DNA from: Quercus robur | Taxonomy: Eukaryota; Streptophyta; Magnoliopsida; Fagales; Fagaceae | Assembly: GCF_932294415.1 (NCBI RefSeq) | Contig: NC_065544.1 | Coordinates: 13,739,351 to 13,803,350, forward strand | Length of the DNA: 64,000 nt | Direction of reading: 5' to 3' | Shown: piece after piece, positions 57,509-64,000 of the stretch | Position numbering within the stretch: the stretch's first letter is position 1 | How the letters are laid out: each line of letters opens with the position of its first letter | The notes under the pieces: model-generated | What the model was told of the DNA's origin: nothing | The model's input: the letters and a program-made list of their open reading frames with translations, nothing else | Database searches by the model: none | Program-made: the position numbers and the translations under genes

Positions 57509-58237
57509 ATGTCTTCCTTACATTTCACCTTCTCAATCTACCTGCTAACCTTTGCTCTCTTTCTCCAAACTATTTTTGGAGACATCCCTCTTTACAATAT
57601 CTGTTCAAGCTCTGAGAACTTCACCACAAATGACCAATATGAATCAAATCTAAGAAAGCTCTTAGGTAATCTTAACTACCAAACCCCTTCCCTTGGTTTT
57701 GCTCTTGGTTCAGTTGGTTGGTACCAATACCGAACTTATGGGATTGCTCTTTGTCGTGGAGACGTTGCAGCCGCAGACTGCAAGGCGTGTGTTAATGATG
57801 CCAGCAATGAAATTCACAAACTTTGCCCATTCGATAAAGGTGCGATTATATGGTACGATAATTGTCTTTTGAAGTACTCAAACAAGGATTTCTTGGGTCA
57901 AATTGATAATGAAAACTGGTTCTTCATGTCGAATGTGCAAAATGTGAGTGAGCCAACTATATTTAACCAAAAGACTAGGGAGTTACTGAGCCAACTAGCC
58001 AAGGATGCATCTTTCACCACAAAAAAGTATGCAGTAGGAGAGCTAGAGCTGGGAAAATCAACCAAACTCTATGGCTTGGCTCAATGCACATGGGACCTTT
58101 CTACCGTTGAATGTTTGCAGTGTCTTGATGATGCAATTGGTCAACTTCCAACTTGTTGTGATGGGAAAGAAGGAGGGAGAGTTATTGGTGGGAGTTGCAA
58201 CATAAGATATGAGATTTACCCGTTTGTTAGTGCTTAA
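57509..58237 (+). CDS. Cysteine-rich repeat secretory protein (CRRSP38-like), copy C
   Basis: A 242-residue single-exon frame, nearly identical to copy A. Signal peptide 1-24, then two DUF26 (PF01657) domains with C-x8-C-x2-C at 82-94 (CRGDVAAADCKAC) and 193-205 (CTWDLSTVECLQC); all twelve cysteines of copy A are kept. Differences from A are few and conservative (for example R103 to H, Y108 to F, G201 to E, S215 to T). The frame is open upstream into the TATA box, so the Met at 57509 is taken as the start, as in A and B. Secreted and probably apoplastic; a lectin-like or antifungal role is inferred from the family. The 3' flank has lost the AATAAA present in A, through a ~27-bp deletion between two ATGTATTT repeats. 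Confidence 0.92.
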   Translation: MSSLHFTFSIYLLTFALFLQTIFGDIPLYNICSSSENFTTNDQYESNLRKLLGNLNYQTPSLGFALGSVGWYQYRTYGIALCRGDVAAADCKACVNDASNEIHKLCPFDKGAIIWYDNCLLKYSNKDFLGQIDNENWFFMSNVQNVSEPTIFNQKTRELLSQLAKDASFTTKKYAVGELELGKSTKLYGLAQCTWDLSTVECLQCLDDAIGQLPTCCDGKEGGRVIGGSCNIRYEIYPFVSA

Positions 58238-58963
58238 TTATAATTCAAGTTCTCTAGATTTCAGGAGCGAGTTTATAATTATTTACTTTTGGAGGGATAC
58301 TAGGGAATAATGCTATGTAATTCTTTATTTCTGTTGAACCAATGTATTTATTTTAGTTCTCTTTTGTCTGTTGTGAAGTAACCTGTTTATACAAGACAAA
58401 ATCTTTTTTGAAGTGACATGTTTATACAAGATTAAAGAAGGCTGAGAGAAGAAATTAAGTGATAGTAAGTTTTAATCTCCATATTTTATTTAGTTAGTTG
58501 ATGATGTGATAGTTTCTCATTAAAATAAAAAGAGATTCAAGTTTAAAAAGTATTGAAAGTAAACTAAACTCACCTACCGTTTACAGAATTGAACGGTTAA
58601 TTAGAGAAAATGGGATAACAACAGTTTTTTTTTTTTTTTTTTTTTTATCATATATAATACGTGATAAAAATTTCCCTAAATAGAGTTGTATGGTTCACTC
58701 CGTTCCATTCTGCTGATTATGCTCCATTCCACTAGCTTCATTCCACTTCACTATGCCCATAAGGCCCCAACTTAGTGGCTAATAAAAAATATAAGCCAAC
58801 TACAACAATCTCCACCTTGGCGAATATTCTGTCCCAAAGAAAAGTCTCCTTGCTTTGCCTCCAGCTCCAACAACTAATAATGGGTTGGGATATGTCATCA
58901 TTTATGAACGTGAATAAACATTGGCCGAGTCCAAGAAATACTTGAACGTTCAAAATAAAGCCG
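58238..58963. other. 3' flank of gene C, shared with gene A
   Basis: It matches 16773-17654 with indels, including the copia PPT/LTR junction (58804-58821) and a poly(T) tract at 58624-58646. Similarity ends at about 58948. Confidence 0.7.
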
Positions 58964-59237
58964 AAGAAGTGAACTTAAGCAAATAGACATTATTTGAACC
59001 CAAAATAAAGCCCATCTAGCGGCTAAGCTTAACCCCACTCTTTTAAACAAAGAAATGAATGAATCAGTATATTACGCCCAGCCCAGCCCAGCCCAGCTCA
59101 GACCTTTACGTCGGTGAGCATTTTTCACTCTTTAAGTACAGCTTACACAGCACAAAAAATCACACTTTTTTCTCGTCCATTTTATTTCACGCTCTCTCTC
59201 TCTCTGATCAGTATCACTCTCTGAAATTCAATCCTCA

Positions 59238-59354
59238 ATGGCTTCCTCCACCGAGAAACGCAAAATTCTCGAACAAAATGAACACGAAGCAGCGAAGAAG
59301 ACAAAGTTTCTCGTAGAAGATGATCACGAAGCAGCCAAGGAATCAAAGAAGTGA
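59238..59354 (+). pseudogene. 38-codon gene-start fragment bounded by a 29-bp direct repeat
   Basis: An ATG in a good plant context (tcaATGGCT) follows a (CT)n-rich leader. It opens a 38-codon charged frame (MASSTEKRKILEQNEHEAAK, then a second HEAAK). The frame ends inside the right copy of a 29-bp direct repeat (GAAGTGAACTTAAGC...), present at about 58964-58994 and 59348-59378. The leader plus start look like the 5' end of a host gene that lost or never carried the rest. The family is not recognised. A (CCCAG)n run lies at 59079-59098. Confidence 0.35.
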
Positions 59355-60257
59355 ACTTAAGCAAATAGACATTATTTTCTTAGAATGTGATCTTGGAATT
59401 TTACTATTTAGCTTGGTACCCTAAAATAAAATTTCTAACTCCACCACTGCTCAAAATGGAGAGATTTACAAATGAAGTCGCCATTTGTTTAATGAAATGG
59501 CAAAAATAAAGAAAACCATAATGTTAGAGATATATTAGCCCATTAGCATAGGCTCAAGCCTAATTCTACTTTGTGTGCAAGCCAAGTCTCCCAATTGTAC
59601 TAGAAGTTTATTAGTCTAAGGTTTAGTCTACTATATATACACATGTTATGATTCATTATAATACAGGATTTGTACTACACTCTAATATATTATTAATGTA
59701 GCCCTTAAGGGTTTCCTCCGTAGATGTAGGCCGTTAGGCTGAACCATGTAACCCTCGTGTGTTATTGTGTTTTATACTTTATGCTTTCGCTTCCACATCT
59801 ATACTATCATATTCAACATGGTGTATCAATGCTAATATTTAACATTTTGTAGTACAAATCCTGTGTTATAATAAATCATAACATGTGTATATATTGTAGA
59901 CTAAACCTTAGACTAATAGACTTCTAGTATAAGTAGGAGACTTGGCTTGCACACAAAGTAGAATTAGGCTTGAGCCTATGCTAATGGGCTAATATATCTC
60001 TAACACTCCCTCTCAAACTCAAAATGGAAGCTTGATGAAATCTTGAGATTTGATAAGGTTGAGAAGATCCCTTGAATGAAGTTTGGCTCTGTGACGGTAG
60101 TTTGAGGAAAACAATGGTCTTGCAGTGTTGATGCGACTTCTAATGGTGGTTTGACTATACCGGAGAGTTTTGACGGCAGCAGTAGGAAGCCAAAGAAGAT
60201 GAACGCAGCGAAAAAAAAAAAAAAACACTGAGGAAACCCTTAAGGGCTACATTACTA

Positions 60258-60343
60258 TGAACGCAGCGAAAAAAACACCTGATGTGACTTCTAATCCATG
60301 GCCACAAGAAGTCGCATCAGGTGTTTTTTTTCGCTGCGTTCAT
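60258..60343. repeat. Short perfect-arm hairpin
   Basis: Arms 'gaacgcagcgaaaaaaacacctgatg' type, about 35 bp, mirror each other around 'ccatggcc' near 60298-60305. Confidence 0.75.
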
Positions 60344-60496
60344 ATTAATGTAGCCCTTAAGGGTTTCCTCCGTAAATGTAGGCCGTTAGGCTGAACCACG
60401 TAACCCTCGTGTGTTATTGTGTTTTATACTTTATGCTTTCGCTTCCGCATCTATACTAGCATATTCAACATGGTGTATCAATGCTAATATTTAACA

Positions 60497-60510
60497 TGGT
60501 ATCAGAGCCA
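60497..60510 (+). other. Primer binding site of the small LTR element
   Basis: TGGTATCAGAGCCA directly follows a TTTAACA LTR end, the normal tRNA-iMet PBS position, although the adjoining LTR is only partial. Confidence 0.8.
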
Positions 60511-61290
60511 CCTTCCTGTGGTAATGGTTTTCTGTCCTTACGGTATATTTAAGAGCAATCTTTGTTTTCCTCGGTGTTTTTTTTTTTTTTTCGCTGCGTT
60601 CATCTTCTTTGGCTTCCTACTGCTGCCGTCAAAACTCTCCGATATAGTCAAGCCACCGTTAGAAGTCGCATCAACACTGTAAGACCATTGCTTTCCTTAA
60701 ACTACCATTACAGAGCCAAACTTCATTCAAGGGATCTTCTCAACCTTATCAAATCTCAAGATTTCATCAAGCTTCCATCTTGAGTTTGAGAGGGGGTGTT
60801 AGAGATATATTAGCCCATTAGCATAGGCTCAAGCCTAATTCTATTTTGTGTGCAAGCCAAGTCTCCTATTTGTACTAGAAGTCTATTAGTCTAAGGTTTA
60901 GTCTACTATATATACACATGTTATGATTTATTGTAATACAGGATTTGTACTACACTCTAATATATTATTAATGTAGTCCTTAAGGGTTTCCTCCGTAGAT
61001 GTAGGCCGTTAGGCTGAACCACGTAACCCTCGTGTGTTATTGTGTTTTATACTTTATGCTTTCGTTTCCGCATCTATACTAGCATATTCAACATGGTGTA
61101 TCAATGCTAATATTTAACACATAACAAATAAAAACTATTTACAATGAACTTTATAATTAAATAGGTTTACAATTATTTGCAAGAAAACCATAGAAATAAA
61201 TAATTATTGAACATTAATTATAGAACACTATTCCCTAGCTACTACTATCCCACGAAAAGCGAGAATCATAAACATGCTCCAGAAATCGAA

Positions 61291-61938
61291 TTAAGCACTG
61301 AAAAATGGGTAAATCTCATATCTTATGTTGCAACTCCCACCAACAACTCTCCCTCCTTTCCCATCACAACAACTAGGAAGTTGACCAATTGCATCATCAA
61401 GACACTGCAAACATTCAATGGTAGAAAGGTCCCATGTGAATTGAGCCAAGCCATACAGTTTGGTTGATTCTCCCAGCTTTAGCTCTCCAACTGCATACTT
61501 TTTTGTGGTGAAAGATGCTTCCTTGGCTAGTTGCCTCAATAACTCCTTAGTCGTCTTTTGGTTAAATATTGTTGGCTCACTCACATTTTGCACATTCAAG
61601 ATGGTGAACCAGCTTTCGTTATCAATTTGATCCAAGAAATTCTTGTTCGAGTACTTCAAAAGACAATCATCGTACCATATAATTGCACCCTTATCATATG
61701 GGTAAAGTTTGTGAATTTCGTTGCTAGCCTCATTAACACACGCCTTGCATTCTGTGGTAGCAACGTCTCCACGACAAAGAGCAAGCCCATAATTAAGTCT
61801 GGTATGGGTGCCAACCTACTGAACCAAGACCAAAACCAAGAGGAGGGGCTTGGTAGTTAAGGTTACCTAAGAGCATTCTTAGGTTTGATTCATACTGATC
61901 ATTGGTGGTGAAGTTCTCAGAGCTTGAACAAATATTGT
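61291..61938 (-). pseudogene. CRRSP38-like DUF26 copy D, inverted and degenerate
   Basis: It lies on the minus strand, opposite to copies A-C. Similarity begins at about 61938 in the first domain ('NIC/VQALRTS' region) with no signal peptide or promoter block upstream. A 4-base insertion near 61795 (cttaattatggg against cttatggg) shifts the frame and creates a TAA. Second-domain residues run open from 61659 to 61291 (LLKYSNKNFL-type start to YEIYPFFSA). Key cysteines are lost: the second-domain CTWDL is FTWDL and the first-domain KLCPYD is KLYPYD. It cannot make a normal protein. Confidence 0.88.
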
Positions 61939-62222
61939 ATCAAATGGGCCCATAATCTCTCAAAATAGGAAGAAAACAGGGTAGAAAACTGGACCAATAA
62001 TTTGGACAACATTGCAATGTCTTTTTCTTCTTTGTTTTCTAATTTTCTTTACTATTCAAAGTTTCACTAACTTCACTGTGCAACGTTCTTATTAATTTCC
62101 CAACCAACTTCACTTCTGGCTTCTGACTTCTCAAAGTCTCATTCGTTTTTTTTTTTTTTTCTCCATCAATTTTATTTATTTTTTCTCGTTTCCCTCATTT
62201 TTTTTAATGGTTTTTTTTTGGG

Positions 62223-62262
<40 letters not shown>

Positions 62263-62450
62263 TTAATGAATGCCCATCGATAGACAATTTTTTTTTTAAT
62301 AAAAATATAATTTAATACTTTCTTTATTTAATAGGGGTACCTTAGGATCGCTTCACTAAACCGAATATATTTTTCCAATACATAACAACAATAGATAAGA
62401 AGTCTCAAAAAAAAAAAAAAAAAAGGATATGTAATATATCAATACATTTG

Positions 62451-62487
<37 letters not shown>

Positions 62488-63010
62488 ATATTGAATTGAG
62501 TTATATGACAATACCATTATCAATTCCATAACTTAGACCTCCTAAACTACTAAGAAGGCATATGCAAAAAATGCATTTGAACTCCCATAGTTATTGTGAT
62601 ATATTATGTTAAGGCCTATATTCCTGAAAGTCGTAATGTTAGGTTCAAGGATGTTTCTCAATTGTATAAACTACAAGAAAATGCACAAGATCTAGAGAAT
62701 ATGGGTGATATTGAATTAGCCTAATCACTCTCAACAAGTGAAAAAAAGATGCCATTAAATGTAAACCGAGATGAGCTACATGTTCAACTACCCATTTTAG
62801 AAAATTTTGTAAATACTACAAGTGATGAACTTATACTCAAAAAATTCAAACTTTTACAAGTAACATCACACAATAAAAGTATCAATGTGCGTTTAATTAG
62901 ATGCCAAATTTTAATTAATTTAACAAAAAATTCTTTAAACATAAACATATTGTATACATAAATATGTTCTTAAACATAAACTTGTAATAAATAAAAGAAA
63001 TTAGAAATGT
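61939..63010. other. Intergenic; (TA)n and poly(A) tracts
   Basis: (TA)n lies at about 62227-62260 and A-runs at 62407-62424 and 62455-62485. A short decayed open stretch near 62590-62725 may be retroelement debris, but I cannot place it in a family. Confidence 0.45.
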
Positions 63011-64000
63011 GAATGTTTTAATTTAATTGCTCCTTTTTTAATATCATTATCATTCTTCAGGCAATTGCATGGAGGATTCACAAGATGCAATTTTTTAAGC
63101 AAAATGAGGAAGGACATGGTATAATTATATGTGTCCCACCATGTTTGTACAGTTGAATGCATGTCTTGTTATTTTGTATATTAGTTTTGTGTCTATGATG
63201 GTTTAATTTTGTTCCTGTATGCTTCTAATATATATAAAACGAAAAAGATTTAATTTTTGGTAGCTTTTATACTAAATGTGTAACGAAAAGATAAAGATTA
63301 ACCTTTAGAGAAAAAACAAGTTTTCTTAGAAAATTTATTTTTGTACAGTTAGTTGCATAGGCCTGGACTTCACTTTTCCTTAATTGTTCTCCCACTTTAG
63401 ATGGTGAGTAGCTTCGTTTCAAAGAATATGTTGCCTCTTTGATCTTGTCCAATGTCAAAATACAGATAAAAGATCAAGATTCAAGCCAAGCATTTAAGAA
63501 GAAACTTAGTTTCGACCAGGCGTGCTATTACGATGAGCACTCTCCTTGATCAAATATAGCAGATAGTTTTTCTAAAATACATAACATACTACAAGATTAA
63601 ATTGCGACAGCTTATCGAAACTTATTACTAGACCAAGAAAATTCCTTAGAAGAGAGCTTAAAGAGGGCTGAAGTTTAAGGAAAAGCGGATTGTCAAATAT
63701 TAATATTGTCTTATTTTAATTTATTAAGAATTGTCATATTGTTGTGTCTTATGTCATGTCTGTGCCCATACATCTTAATCTCAAGGTTTTTAATTTTATT
63801 TTTATTATTTTTAAAATTTATATTTTTTCCTTTCTTTGTGAGATTTTAATGTTTTTGGGAGAACACACACACACAAGTATAATTCCGTCTAAAGCATTTT
63901 AATGAACACCTGCAACTTAGGAGATGCCCAATCTATCATTACCTGATTTTAAAGCCAAAGGTTGTATACTTCTATCAACCAATTTTTTATCCTGGGATAC
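63011..64000. other. Intergenic, no feature recognised
   Basis: AT-rich with a short (CA)n near 63863-63875. No coding frame or bounded repeat could be supported. Confidence 0.45.

Larger units (their letters stand above)
59522..61119 (+). mobile_element. Small LTR element with an internal inverted self-copy, TSD CATAA
   Basis: Two 323-bp LTRs (59522-59844 and 60797-61119), TGTTAGAGATATA...TATTTAACA, are flanked by exact CATAA (59517-59521 and 61120-61124). Between them: a reversed LTR part (about 59845-60005), a reversed PPT and interior (60006-60229), a short hairpin region (60258-60343), a partial direct LTR (about 60345-60496), the PBS TGGTATCAGAGCCA (60497-60510), the interior in direct orientation (60511-60781) and the PPT GAGAGGGGG (about 60788-60796). 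The interior is too short for gag-pol. Its 73-codon frame (60562-60783) is not a recognised protein and is mirrored on the other strand at 60019-60228. Confidence 0.9.

Noticed and set aside
60019..60783. Matching 69- and 73-codon frames on opposite strands
   Set aside because: They are the two inverted copies of the same small-element interior. No protein family is recognised and the frame begins in a poly(T) run.

Overview
This is plant nuclear DNA, most likely from a woody eudicot. It is AT-rich, gene-poor and packed with LTR retrotransposons, solo LTRs, MITEs and a CACTA transposon. The only recognisable host gene family encodes secreted cysteine-rich repeat proteins with two DUF26 (Gnk2-type) domains, which is specific to land plants. 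The repeat style resembles Fagaceae such as oak, but that is a guess and was not tested. There is no bacterial, organellar or rDNA signature, no tRNA gene and no CRISPR array.

Layout. 1-2 kb: a dead Ty3/gypsy pol end split by a solo LTR. 2.3-11 kb: solo LTRs in both orientations, MITEs, and one small intact cysteine-rich secreted-protein gene at 7364-7732. 11-15 kb: a tRNA-derived SINE, a MITE with a dense palindromic CpG core, a TRIM-like element and another solo LTR. 16 kb: DUF26 gene A, intact. 17.5-18.8 kb: copia and LINE relics. 18,996-28,321: a CACTA element with perfect 13-bp ends, a 3-bp target duplication (TSD), arrays of hairpin subterminal repeats and a repeated leader with splice donors. 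29-32.5 kb: a broken repetitive ORF, an LTR fragment and a long-TIR element. 32,952-40,696 and 42,012-49,524: two related copia-like elements, both on the minus strand. They carry an extra 'plant transposon protein' ORF, and the second contains a third, internal LTR. 50.6 kb: DUF26 gene B, frameshifted. 57.5 kb: gene C, intact. 59.5-61.1 kb: a small LTR element containing an inverted copy of itself. 61.3-61.9 kb: gene D, an inverted and degenerate copy.

How the parts relate. The four DUF26 copies are a local duplication cluster. A and C share promoter, coding and 3' flanking sequence. B and C share several kilobases of upstream flank, including the same old LTR relic, now split in B by the 7.5-kb three-LTR element and in C by a 1.5-kb insertion. 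Two copies remain intact and two are pseudogenes. Most insertions could be bounded by reading TG...CA ends and target duplications directly, so the nesting order is fairly well supported. Functions of the small ORFs and of the extra retroelement ORF remain unknown.
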